Shown here: positions 39,848 to 47,605 of the stretch, piece by piece
How positions within the stretch are numbered: position 1 is the stretch's first letter
Layout: each line of letters starts with the position of its first letter
From: Phosphoribacter sp037046615
Lineage (GTDB): Bacteria; Actinomycetota; Actinomycetes; Actinomycetales; Dermatophilaceae
Assembly (NCBI GenBank): GCA_037046615.1
Contig: JBAOHD010000015.1
Span: 219,635 to 283,634 of the forward strand
DNA length: 64,000 bases
Direction of reading: 5' to 3'
Made by a program: the position numbers and the translations under genes
The notes under the pieces: model-generated
The model's database searches: none
The model's input: only the letters and a program-made list of their open reading frames with translations
Told to the model about the DNA's origin: nothing

Positions 39848-41239
39848 ATGTCTCCCACCCCGCAGCGCCGCGACCCGCTCACTCCCTTTGGCCGACGGCG
39901 CACCAAGAACCGCGGCGTCGAGCACTCGGTGCTCACCCCAGAGCAAGACAAGGCTCAGCGTGGCGACAGTCCGCCCGGATCGATCGGTGGGTCTAGCCGC
40001 CCGGACGCAGACCTCGCCCCCGGCTGGACCCCCGACCGCGCTGGCGAGATCGCCCGTGAGTTGCACGGCGAGCTGCTCGATCTCACCAAAGAGCGCCGCC
40101 CGCGCCGCGAGGACGTCTACCCCTATCTCATGATCCGCGCTTCCAGCCCGGGCGACCGCGGCGCACGGCCCACGTGGCCACCCAAACCGTGCTGGGAGTC
40201 GCCCGACATTGCGCTCATCGACGCGGCATACACCGGGCCGTTTGATCTGTCCCGGCTGGTCGTGTCGCCGACCGCCGGCCGTCGCTATCGCGTCTTCGTG
40301 CGGATCTGGAATCTCGGCCTGCTGCCTGCGATCGGCGTCCACGTGCGCGGCTGGTTTGTCAATCCTGGCTTCTTTGGCGGCAATCCGAGCAACCCGGCAT
40401 ACCAGCCGGTGCTCATCGGGGGCGCCATGGTCAACCTCGAGGACCGCACCCGTCCCGGCGCGACCGCCGTCGTCGAACTCGACCGCACCTGGGATATCCC
40501 CGTGACGTTGACCGGACACGAGTGCCTCATGGCATCGGTGAGTTGCCCGCTCGATCCATGGTCGGGAGCGCTCGATGCCAACCATGATCGGCACGTCGGC
40601 CAGCGCAACCTGCACATCAGCGCGGGGGCGACGGAGCTCAAGGCGATCTTGGGCATATTGGGCGCGATGGTCACCAAGACCGGCACCCTTGAGATCACCC
40701 ACGGGATGGGTGCGGTGACGCCGCTGCTGCGCGGGGTGATGGGCAAGACCAAGACCGACGTTGGGGTCGCCGCGCGGCTGCGCGCGCCCAGCACCAAAGC
40801 GGTGACCCTCGGGGTCGCGGCCGGCACCGGTCGACACCTGCTCACGATGATGGCAACGGATCGCGGCTGGTTGGTCGCCGACTCGGCTCGAGTGTGGCGG
40901 GCAGCGGTGGAGTTCGGGCTCGTCAAAAGGACGAGGGTGCCGGCTGCGCGCCACCCCTTTGGGACTCCTGGCGCGACCGGCAGGATCATCGACACGTTGG
41001 GCCCCGATCATGCCGAGCTCTTCGGTGTCGTCCTCGACGCGGACCCGGCCGACGCGCTGATCGAGGGCCTTGTCAGGCTCTGGGAGTTGCCCGATCTCTC
41101 GTCGCGGACCGTTGCCGGGGCGCTCGTCGGTGATCCATCGGGCACGGCGTCGCGTCAGGTGGCGCACCTGCTGCGACTGGCTCACCACGACCCGCAACTG
41201 CAGGAGTCGGGCGGCTACTCGCTCGTGGTCGTCGGCTGA
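39848..41239 (+). CDS. hypothetical protein, partner of the phospholipase C-like gene
   Basis: 463 residues, intact, starting two bases after the upstream stop. Residues 90-250 are beta-rich with IRASSPGDRGARP, CWESPDIALIDA, RYRVFVRIWNLGLLPAIGVH and GATAVVELDRTWDIP: this resembles CARDB/Ig-like modules that bind or present substrates. The C-terminal third is less structured and includes ATGRIIDTLGPDHAELFG. No signal peptide and no catalytic motif. I infer a partner or chaperone for the large PLC-like protein because of the tight spacing. Confidence 0.7.
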   Translation: MSPTPQRRDPLTPFGRRRTKNRGVEHSVLTPEQDKAQRGDSPPGSIGGSSRPDADLAPGWTPDRAGEIARELHGELLDLTKERRPRREDVYPYLMIRASSPGDRGARPTWPPKPCWESPDIALIDAAYTGPFDLSRLVVSPTAGRRYRVFVRIWNLGLLPAIGVHVRGWFVNPGFFGGNPSNPAYQPVLIGGAMVNLEDRTRPGATAVVELDRTWDIPVTLTGHECLMASVSCPLDPWSGALDANHDRHVGQRNLHISAGATELKAILGILGAMVTKTGTLEITHGMGAVTPLLRGVMGKTKTDVGVAARLRAPSTKAVTLGVAAGTGRHLLTMMATDRGWLVADSARVWRAAVEFGLVKRTRVPAARHPFGTPGATGRIIDTLGPDHAELFGVVLDADPADALIEGLVRLWELPDLSSRTVAGALVGDPSGTASRQVAHLLRLAHHDPQLQESGGYSLVVVG

Positions 41240-41274
41240 CCCCACGGCGTGAAGGGGCCACCTAGCATGGCCGG

Positions 41275-42261
41275 GTGACTGGTCGAGACCTTCACTCCAT
41301 CGCCATCGTCGGTGCCGGCGCCATGGGCGTGATGTATGCCGCGCACCTCGCCGACGCCGGCTACGACGTGGCCTTCGTCGCGACGGGGGACCGGGCGCAG
41401 CGATTGGCCCGCGACGGCATCCGCGTCAACGGGGAGCACCGATCCTTCCCCGTCGTCGACCCGTCCGTGAGACGCCCTGCTGACCCGGCCGCAACCTCCG
41501 GGATCCGGCCGCCCACGCCCGTCGATCTGCTCATCATGGCGGTCAAGGCCGACCAGCTCGCCGCGTCGATCGAGCTTGTGGCTGCACTCATGGCCGACCA
41601 CACGACAATCCTGTCGGTTCTCAATGGCCTGGACAGCGAAGAGGCGCTCGCCGCGCGCTATGAACGCGAGCAGGTCATCCTCAGCATGGCAGCAGGCATG
41701 GAGACCGCCCGAGTCGACGGCGAGGTGCGCTTCCGCCGCGTCGGCCGATTCAGCGTCGGCGTCGACCCCCGGCTGCCCCGCGATGCCCAGACCCGTCAGC
41801 GACAACGACTGGACGCACTCACCGCCGTCTTCGACCAGGCCGGGCTCGCCTGGCAGGAGCCGGCTGACATCCGGCACGCGATGTGGTGGAAGTTCATGGT
41901 CAACGTCGGTGTCAACCTCGCCTCCGCGGTGACCCGCGCCCCCTATGGCGCATTCAAGGTCGACGGTCCCGCGCGCAGCCTGAGCCGCGCCCTCATGCAC
42001 GAGGTCATCGCGGTCGCCCGCCCGGAAGGGATCACACTCGGAGACGACGATCTCGACCAGTGGGATGCCGTCCTGGCCGGTCAGCCCGACGACGGCTGGA
42101 CCTCCACCCTCCAAGACGTCGCCGCCGGCCGACCCACGGAGGTCGAGATGTTCGCGGGCCGCGTGGTCGCGCTCGGTGAGCGGCACGGCATACCGACGCC
42201 GTTCAACCAGGCCGTCCTGTGGATCCTTCGGGACTACGCCGATCGTCGGTTAGAGCAGTGA
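41275..42261 (+). CDS. 2-dehydropantoate 2-reductase (ketopantoate reductase family)
   Basis: 328 residues from GTG 41275. NADPH-binding GAGAMG at residues 13-18, catalytic lysine region MWWKFMVNVGVN and ketopantoate-reductase ends (RPTEVEMFAGRVV, GERHGIPTPFNQAV). It is either PanE for pantothenate synthesis or a paralogous reductase; no other pan gene is near. It ends three bases before the convergent DUF2237 gene. Confidence 0.85.
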   Translation: MTGRDLHSIAIVGAGAMGVMYAAHLADAGYDVAFVATGDRAQRLARDGIRVNGEHRSFPVVDPSVRRPADPAATSGIRPPTPVDLLIMAVKADQLAASIELVAALMADHTTILSVLNGLDSEEALAARYEREQVILSMAAGMETARVDGEVRFRRVGRFSVGVDPRLPRDAQTRQRQRLDALTAVFDQAGLAWQEPADIRHAMWWKFMVNVGVNLASAVTRAPYGAFKVDGPARSLSRALMHEVIAVARPEGITLGDDDLDQWDAVLAGQPDDGWTSTLQDVAAGRPTEVEMFAGRVVALGERHGIPTPFNQAVLWILRDYADRRLEQ

Positions 42262-42263
42262 CG

Positions 42264-42653
42264 CTAGAGCAGTGACGACGGGTCTGACGGGACGTCGACG
42301 GCATACGCGGTGAGGATCTCCAGGGGCACGATCCGCAGGACGTCGATATTCGTCGCCGCAAGGACCACAGGGGCAGCGGCCCCGTCCTCGTGGGCGCGCA
42401 GCCAGTTGCGCGCCGTGACGCACCACCGATCGCCAGGGGTGAGCCCCGGGAAGCGGAACTCCGGCCGGGGCGTCGACAGGTCGTTGCCGATCGCCCGCTG
42501 ATGGTCGAGGAACTCGCGCGTGACGACCGCGCAGATCGTGTGGCTGCCGACGTCCTCGGGGCCGCACGCGCACAACCCGTCCCGATAAAACCCGGTGAGG
42601 GGGTCGGTGCCGCACGAGTCGAGTTCGCCGCCGAGGACATTGCGTTGCGCCAT
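42264..42653 (-). CDS. DUF2237 family protein
   Basis: 129 residues. Begins MAQRNVLGGELDSCG and contains TDPLTGFYRDGLCACGPEDVGSHTICAVV (residues 16-44), FPGLTPGDRWCVTARNWL and APVVLAATNIDVLRIV, the conserved blocks of DUF2237 (SRPBCC-unrelated, cysteine-rich small proteins). Function unknown. ATG 42653 was chosen because family similarity begins there; the open frame extends 21 codons further without similarity. It lies between convergent panE-like and divergent SpoU methyltransferase genes. Confidence 0.8.
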   Translation of the reverse strand: MAQRNVLGGELDSCGTDPLTGFYRDGLCACGPEDVGSHTICAVVTREFLDHQRAIGNDLSTPRPEFRFPGLTPGDRWCVTARNWLRAHEDGAAAPVVLAATNIDVLRIVPLEILTAYAVDVPSDPSSLL

Positions 42654-42738
42654 GCCCCAGTATGCCGCGCGCCACGGCCGGGGGGCGTGCGGTCGTGGCG
42701 GCGCTGACCCGGGCACTGCTCGGCGCTACCGTGGCTGC

Positions 42739-43443
42739 GTGACCGGCATACCCGATGCGCGCAACCCCAGCGAGCACGACGCCCATGAGGTGGGGGTCGG
42801 CCCCTATATCGGTCCGCCGCTCGACGGGGACCACTGGGACCCCGGCCTTCTCGCGCACGGTGACCGGCGCAATGTCGAAGACCGCTACCGCTATTGGCGG
42901 CTGGACGCCATCGTCGCCGACCTCGACACCCGCCGTCACGGGTTCCATGTCGCCATCGAAAACTGGGGGCACGATTTCAACATCGGCTCGGTCGTCCGGA
43001 CGGCAAACGCATTCAACGCCAAGGCTTTTCACATCGTCGGCAAGCGGAGATGGAACCGGCGCGGAGCCATGGTCACCGACCGCTATCAGCATGAACTCCA
43101 TCACCCCGACGTCCCCGCGCTCGCAGCGTGGGCGGCGGAGCAGCCTCGCGACGGTGGCGGGAGCGGCATACCCCTCATCGGGATCGACAATGTCCCGGGC
43201 TCCGTGGCCATCGAGACCTACGACCTGCCTCGGGAGTGCGTCCTCGTCTTCGGGCAGGAGGGCCCGGGGCTGAGCCCGGAGATGCTCGCGGTCTGTCGCG
43301 ACGTGCTGCACATCGAGCAGTTCGGCTCGACGCGGTCGATCAATGCCGGTGCGGCAGCGGCGATCGCCATGCACTCGTGGATCCGCCGCCACATCCACGG
43401 CCAGGGGCCGAGTGATCGGGGTCCTACCCGTTCCACGTCATGA
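42739..43443 (+). CDS. SpoU/TrmH-family RNA methyltransferase
   Basis: 234 residues from GTG 42739. SPOUT knot motifs: NIGSVVRTANAF (motif 1), CVLVFGQEGPGLSPEM (motif 2) and FGSTRSINAGAAAAIAMHSW (motif 3). It methylates a ribose in tRNA or rRNA. The N-terminal 60 residues are an Arg/Asp-rich extension seen in actinobacterial members. Position between pyrE and fba matches the Mycobacterium order. It is divergent from DUF2237 across about 85 bases. Confidence 0.85.
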   Translation: MTGIPDARNPSEHDAHEVGVGPYIGPPLDGDHWDPGLLAHGDRRNVEDRYRYWRLDAIVADLDTRRHGFHVAIENWGHDFNIGSVVRTANAFNAKAFHIVGKRRWNRRGAMVTDRYQHELHHPDVPALAAWAAEQPRDGGGSGIPLIGIDNVPGSVAIETYDLPRECVLVFGQEGPGLSPEMLAVCRDVLHIEQFGSTRSINAGAAAAIAMHSWIRRHIHGQGPSDRGPTRSTS

Positions 43444-43692
43444 CTGGCCTCCCGAGCTAGCCTCACCGAACTCAAGGTGGGTGGCCGCACCACAGTGCCG
43501 GCCGCTCCATTCCCCTGTCGTCACCGACTGTGCCACCGACACTGCTGTCGGCATATCCCCCTCTTCGGGGGGAAGGATGAGTACGAGCACTCAGGCGGGC
43601 ACCGGGCTCGGACTGCCAGGATGGCTCACGACTCGGCCCGTCGGTGGCCGCCAAAGAACCCGCGGTGTCGGGTGGGGGAGCAGGAAGTTCAC

Positions 43693-44406
43693 ATGAGTGC
43701 TGCACGGCGTATGCCGCGTCCGGCGACAATGGCGGGTCTGATCGCGTCAGGGCTGGCAGCGACCAGCCTGTCCGGGTGTCTGTTGGTCAACGCGGGCTCG
43801 TCCGACCCGACCACCGGCACAGGCGCGGCTCCCACAAGGACCTCGACCCCCACCACCAGCGTCCTCACGCCGACGACCAGCCCGACAACGCAGAAGCCGC
43901 TCAGCACCGGGTCGGGCCTGCGCCTCCCGCTGTCGACCGATGCGTCCTTCGCCAGTCTCCCGACGTGGGGTGTCGACAGCGACAGCGCGTGGCAGACCGT
44001 CATTTTCGACAAGGACGGCGTCAACCAGTTCAAGCACTCCAACGGCTGCCTGCTGACGACCTTCCAGAACCGTCTCGCGGCCGGCACCGCGTCGGACAAG
44101 GCCGAGACGGACGCTCAGGTCGCTGCCGTGCAGCAGGACTTCAAGACCAAGTCTCCCGGGGCTCAGTTCAAGGCCACGTCTGACCTTCCCCTCTACCTCG
44201 GAATGGGCAAGACGCGCACGATCGAGTTCGGCGCGCTGCTCATCAAATACACCAATCCGGACACCAAGGCCGAGTGGGGGTCGCTCATCGCTGTGCGCGC
44301 GATGCCCAAGGTCGGCAGCCTCATGCGGGCTAACCTGTCCTGCCCATCGAGCCTGATGAGCGCGACGATCCCGACCCTCGAGCGCCTTCACGTCCTGGGC
44401 TCCTGA
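43693..44406 (+). CDS. secreted lipoprotein of unknown function
   Basis: 237 residues. Signal peptide with lipobox SLSGCLL (Cys29), then a Thr/Ser/Pro linker to about residue 80. The rest (WQTVIFDKDGVNQFKHSNGCLLTTFQNRLAAG region, ALLIKYTNPDTKAEWGSLIA, LSCPSSLMSATIPTLERLHV) looks like a small soluble alpha/beta domain with a conserved cysteine pair. No family recognised. The 249-base upstream region 43444-43692 is non-coding and holds a short G+C hairpin CCCCC-TCTTC-GGGGG at 43557-43571. It precedes fba by 143 bases. Confidence 0.75.
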   Translation: MSAARRMPRPATMAGLIASGLAATSLSGCLLVNAGSSDPTTGTGAAPTRTSTPTTSVLTPTTSPTTQKPLSTGSGLRLPLSTDASFASLPTWGVDSDSAWQTVIFDKDGVNQFKHSNGCLLTTFQNRLAAGTASDKAETDAQVAAVQQDFKTKSPGAQFKATSDLPLYLGMGKTRTIEFGALLIKYTNPDTKAEWGSLIAVRAMPKVGSLMRANLSCPSSLMSATIPTLERLHVLGS

Positions 44407-44549
44407 GCCGGCCGCAGGCTGGCCACGTGAACGGGAGCTGAACGGCATACCAAGTCCGATCGGCGGACTTCGGTCCCTTCCCCGAGCCCCGGGCCGAAGT
44501 GGAAGGATGGTCTCTGAACCGTCCGCTGACGCTTGAGGAGACAGCAGTC

Positions 44550-45578
44550 ATGCCCATCGCAACACCCGAGGTCTACGCCGACATGCTCGACCGCGCGAAG
44601 GCAGGCTCCTTCGCGTACCCCGCGATCAACATCACGTCGAGCCAGACGGTCAACGCGGCCATCCGTGGGTTCGCCGAGGCTGGCTCCGACGGCATCATCC
44701 AGGTCTCGACCGGTGGCGCGGAATACGCATCGGGCTCCAACATCAAGCACATGGTGACCGGCTCGCTCGCGCTCGCGGCGTTCGCTGCCGAGGTTGCCAA
44801 GCGCTACGACGTCAACATCGCCCTCCACACCGACCACTGCCCCAAGGACAAGCTCGACGGCTTTGTCCGTCCGCTCATCGCGGCGTCGGCTGAGCAGGTC
44901 GCCCGCACGGGCCTGCCGATCTTCCAGTCGCACATGTGGGATGGCTCGGCCGTGCCTCTGACCGAAAACCTCGAAATCGCCAAGGAGCTGCTTGCGCTCG
45001 CGCGCGCCGCCAAGATCATCCTTGAGGTCGAGATCGGTGTCGTCGGTGGCGAAGAGGACGGCGTCGCCAACGAGATCAACGAGCAGCTCTACACCACCCC
45101 CGAGGACGCCCTCGCGACCGTCGAAGCCCTCGGCCTCGGCGAAAACGGCCGCTACATGGCCGCCCTGACCTTCGGCAACGTCCACGGTGTCTACAAGCCG
45201 GGCAACGTCAAGCTGCGCCCGGAGATCCTCAAGGAATGCCAGGACGCCGTCGTCGCGGCCAAGGGTCTGGCAGCCGGGTCCAAGCCGCTCGACCTCGTCT
45301 TCCACGGCGGCTCGGGCTCGCTCCCGCAGGAGATCGCCGACGCGGTCGACTACGGCGTCATCAAGATGAACGTCGACACCGACACCCAATACGCCTACAC
45401 CCGCCCGGTCGCCTCGTGGATGTTCCAGAACTACGACGGCGTCCTCAAGATCGACGGCGAGGTCGGCAACAAGAAGAAGTACGACCCGCGCGCCTGGGGC
45501 AAGGAAGCCGAAGCAGCCATGGCCGCTCGCGTCGTCCAGGCCTGCCAGGACCTCCGCTCGGCCGGCACCTCTCGCTGA
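44550..45578 (+). CDS. fba: class II fructose-bisphosphate aldolase
   Basis: 342 residues, intact, GAGGAG before ATG 44550. Zinc-dependent aldolase of glycolysis/gluconeogenesis. Metal ligands in HTDHCPKDK, FGNVHGVY and LVFHGGSGS, with VEIGVVGGEEDG and NVDTDTQYAYTRP matching the family. Actinobacterial long type. Followed by a stem-loop terminator and DUF3151, an order also found in Mycobacterium. Confidence 0.95.
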   Translation: MPIATPEVYADMLDRAKAGSFAYPAINITSSQTVNAAIRGFAEAGSDGIIQVSTGGAEYASGSNIKHMVTGSLALAAFAAEVAKRYDVNIALHTDHCPKDKLDGFVRPLIAASAEQVARTGLPIFQSHMWDGSAVPLTENLEIAKELLALARAAKIILEVEIGVVGGEEDGVANEINEQLYTTPEDALATVEALGLGENGRYMAALTFGNVHGVYKPGNVKLRPEILKECQDAVVAAKGLAAGSKPLDLVFHGGSGSLPQEIADAVDYGVIKMNVDTDTQYAYTRPVASWMFQNYDGVLKIDGEVGNKKKYDPRAWGKEAEAAMAARVVQACQDLRSAGTSR

Positions 45579-45595
45579 CCCGGGCTCAATCGGCT

Positions 45596-45630
45596 GCGGC
45601 CCCGTCACCTCACGGAGGTGGCGGGGCCGC
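45596..45630 (+). terminator. terminator downstream of fba
   Basis: GCGGCCCCGTCACCTC pairs with GAGGTGGCGGGGCCGC across an ACG loop, one mismatch-type G-T in the stem. Starts 17 bases after the fba stop. No T-tract, as is common in high-G+C bacteria. Confidence 0.85.
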
Positions 45631-45649
45631 ACCACGTAGCATCCCCGTC

Positions 45650-46072
45650 ATGACAGACAGCCTCCTCGGCATCCCAGCCACGCGCCTCCCAGCCGACCCA
45701 GCCGTCACGATCGGTGGACTCGACCCCGCCGGTATGCCGTCCGCGCGGCTGGAAGGGATCGCCGCGGCATACCCCGCGTCATCGATGGCGTGGGCGCTGC
45801 TCGCGGAGGCCGCACTAGCCGCTGAGGCGCCGGTCACGGCATACGCCTATGCCCGCACGGGCTATCACCGCGGCCTAGACGCGCTGCGCCGCTCGGGCTG
45901 GCGCGGGCAGGGCCCGATCCCGTGGTCGCACGAACCCAACCGGGGGTTCCTGCGCGCGGTCGCGGCGTTGGCTCGCGCCGCCCGAGTCATCGGCGAGACC
46001 GACGAAGAGGCTCGCTGCAGCGCGTTCGTCCGCGAAGCGTCCCGTGAAGCCGCAGACGCGCTCGGTGTGTGA
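45650..46072 (+). CDS. DUF3151 family protein
   Basis: 140 residues, intact. Matches actinobacterial DUF3151 (AAYPASSMAWALLAEAAL, AYAYARTGYHRGLDALRRSG and GWRGQGPIPWSHEPNRGFLR region 85-104). Function unknown, but the gene sits near fba and purA across actinobacteria. ATG 45650 begins just after the fba terminator; it may have its own promoter. It ends convergent to the fascin-like gene, three bases apart. Confidence 0.85.
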   Translation: MTDSLLGIPATRLPADPAVTIGGLDPAGMPSARLEGIAAAYPASSMAWALLAEAALAAEAPVTAYAYARTGYHRGLDALRRSGWRGQGPIPWSHEPNRGFLRAVAALARAARVIGETDEEARCSAFVREASREAADALGV

Positions 46073-46075
46073 CCG

Positions 46076-47227
46076 TCAGCCCTTGCGGATGACGAGGTCG
46101 GGGTCGCTGCCGCGGAAACGCTCGTAACCGTGCTGGAAAAGCAGGGTGTCCTCTCCGCGGACCCGGAGCCGGCCTTGGAGCCAGTCCATCGTCCAGTTGT
46201 CGCCGTTCCAGCCACCTGACACGCGGGCCCGCAGGACGAGTTCTCGCAGATCCTCGGCCGTCGTGTCGTCGGGCAGGTCCAAGGTGACCACGTGGCGTGA
46301 GCCGTCGGCCCACCGCATCCCGGCGTTGACGTTGCGGAAGACGAGGTCGCGACCGACCCGGCGGCGCACCGTGATGTCGAGGTTGTCGTTGCCACCGCGC
46401 AGGTCGTCGTCTTTCGTCGCGATGGTGAGCACGAGGGTCGGGTGACCGACCGGGATCGTGAGCCGCCGAGAGGTGCCCGTGAAACGCACCGCCCCCACGG
46501 TGGCGACCGGCCAGGTGCGCGAGCCACCTCGACCAGTGACGACGATGGCGTCGATGTCGATGTTGTCGCCGTCGATGCCTCCGGTGACCGTGGCGATGAG
46601 ATCGAGCTCGATGATCGACTCGTAGGCCACGGGTGGGTCGAGCACGACGTAGGCGCGCGGCCACGTGCCTGGCGCCCAACGCTCCCCACCGTTGATCTTG
46701 GGGTAATGCCGTGAGACGCCGTCGTCGGTCACGAGCATGAGGTCGATGTTGTCGCGCCCGCCGCGCAGGTCGTCGTTGCCCATCGTCACTGTGAACTCCA
46801 ACTCGTGGACGAGCCCGTCGTCAGGGTAGCTGCGCACGAGGCGGAAGGTCTCCCACGGGCCGATCGCATCCCGGTTGGCGATGAGCAGATCCGCCCCCGC
46901 GTTTTCGGCGCAGACCAACTTGCCGTTGACGAGAGCACGCAGCGCGAAGTGGGTGTTGCCCAGGTCAACGAACTCGAATGTCTCCCATTCGCCCACCTCG
47001 GTCCGGTCGCAGACGAGCGGAGAGCCGCCTGCGTCCTCCGCGCAGACATACATGCCGGACGCCTCCGATCGCAACGCGACGCGGCCTCCACCGAGGTCGA
47101 CGATCTCGAAGGACTGCTCTGGCCCGAGCCCGGAGGACTCCGCCCGGGATGCCGAGAGGTTGCGGTGAGCTGGCGCGGCCAAGCTCACGAAGTATCCGTT
47201 GATGGTGGCTTGGATGCGGCTATTCAT
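46076..47227 (-). CDS. fascin/beta-trefoil-like hypothetical protein
   Basis: 383 residues, intact, no signal peptide. The N-terminal 130 residues have the repeating pattern of fascin-like beta-trefoils (GGGRVALRSEASGMYVCAED, then GNTHFALRALVNGKLVCAEN) and begin NSRIQATINGYFVSL. The rest contains three copies of a Gly/Asp motif: GNDDLRGGRDNIDL, GIDGDNIDID and GGNDNLDITVRRRVG, each with neighbouring WxxD-type strands, resembling calcium- or carbohydrate-contacting loops. Bacterial fascin-like proteins are scattered; role unknown. The promoter region 47228-47605 is shared with the divergent subtilase. Confidence 0.75.
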   Translation of the reverse strand: MNSRIQATINGYFVSLAAPAHRNLSASRAESSGLGPEQSFEIVDLGGGRVALRSEASGMYVCAEDAGGSPLVCDRTEVGEWETFEFVDLGNTHFALRALVNGKLVCAENAGADLLIANRDAIGPWETFRLVRSYPDDGLVHELEFTVTMGNDDLRGGRDNIDLMLVTDDGVSRHYPKINGGERWAPGTWPRAYVVLDPPVAYESIIELDLIATVTGGIDGDNIDIDAIVVTGRGGSRTWPVATVGAVRFTGTSRRLTIPVGHPTLVLTIATKDDDLRGGNDNLDITVRRRVGRDLVFRNVNAGMRWADGSRHVVTLDLPDDTTAEDLRELVLRARVSGGWNGDNWTMDWLQGRLRVRGEDTLLFQHGYERFRGSDPDLVIRKG

Positions 47228-47605
47228 GACCAGCTCCTATGTGTGGGGCCTATGTCCAGGGTAGGCCAGTGGGGTGAACAGCCCGCGAACTCCAGGCGGA
47301 CTGCAGTCGACCCGCCCCTACGGAGGTATGCCGTGCAGCCCCGGACGTCCCTCGCGCGCCCTCGGCGGGCCAAGAAGTACCCCGTCGTAGGTGCCTCTTG
47401 AGCGCAAGCATTGCGCCGCGAATCGTCAAGAGATCGCAAAGTTTCTGCTGAGACCCTGTCAATAGCCAGTGGGCGGAGTCACACTGCCGTGACGCGTGCG
47501 GGCGATGGGTCACCCCTGTCGTGGCTGCAGCCAGGCCGTCCGGACGCGTCCGGCAACGTTTCCTCCCGACCGTTGCACGGCCCATAAAGTCAGAAAGGCA
47601 GCACT
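47228..47605. promoter_or_regulatory. 378-base divergent intergenic region
   Basis: Non-coding between the fascin-like gene (minus) and the subtilase (plus). It holds one GTATGCCG word at 47326 and AT-richer stretches (GATCGCAAAGTTTCTGCTGA near 47430-47450) that could be the subtilase promoter. A ribosome site AGAAAGG is at about 47593. No operator or hairpin recognised. Confidence 0.6.
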
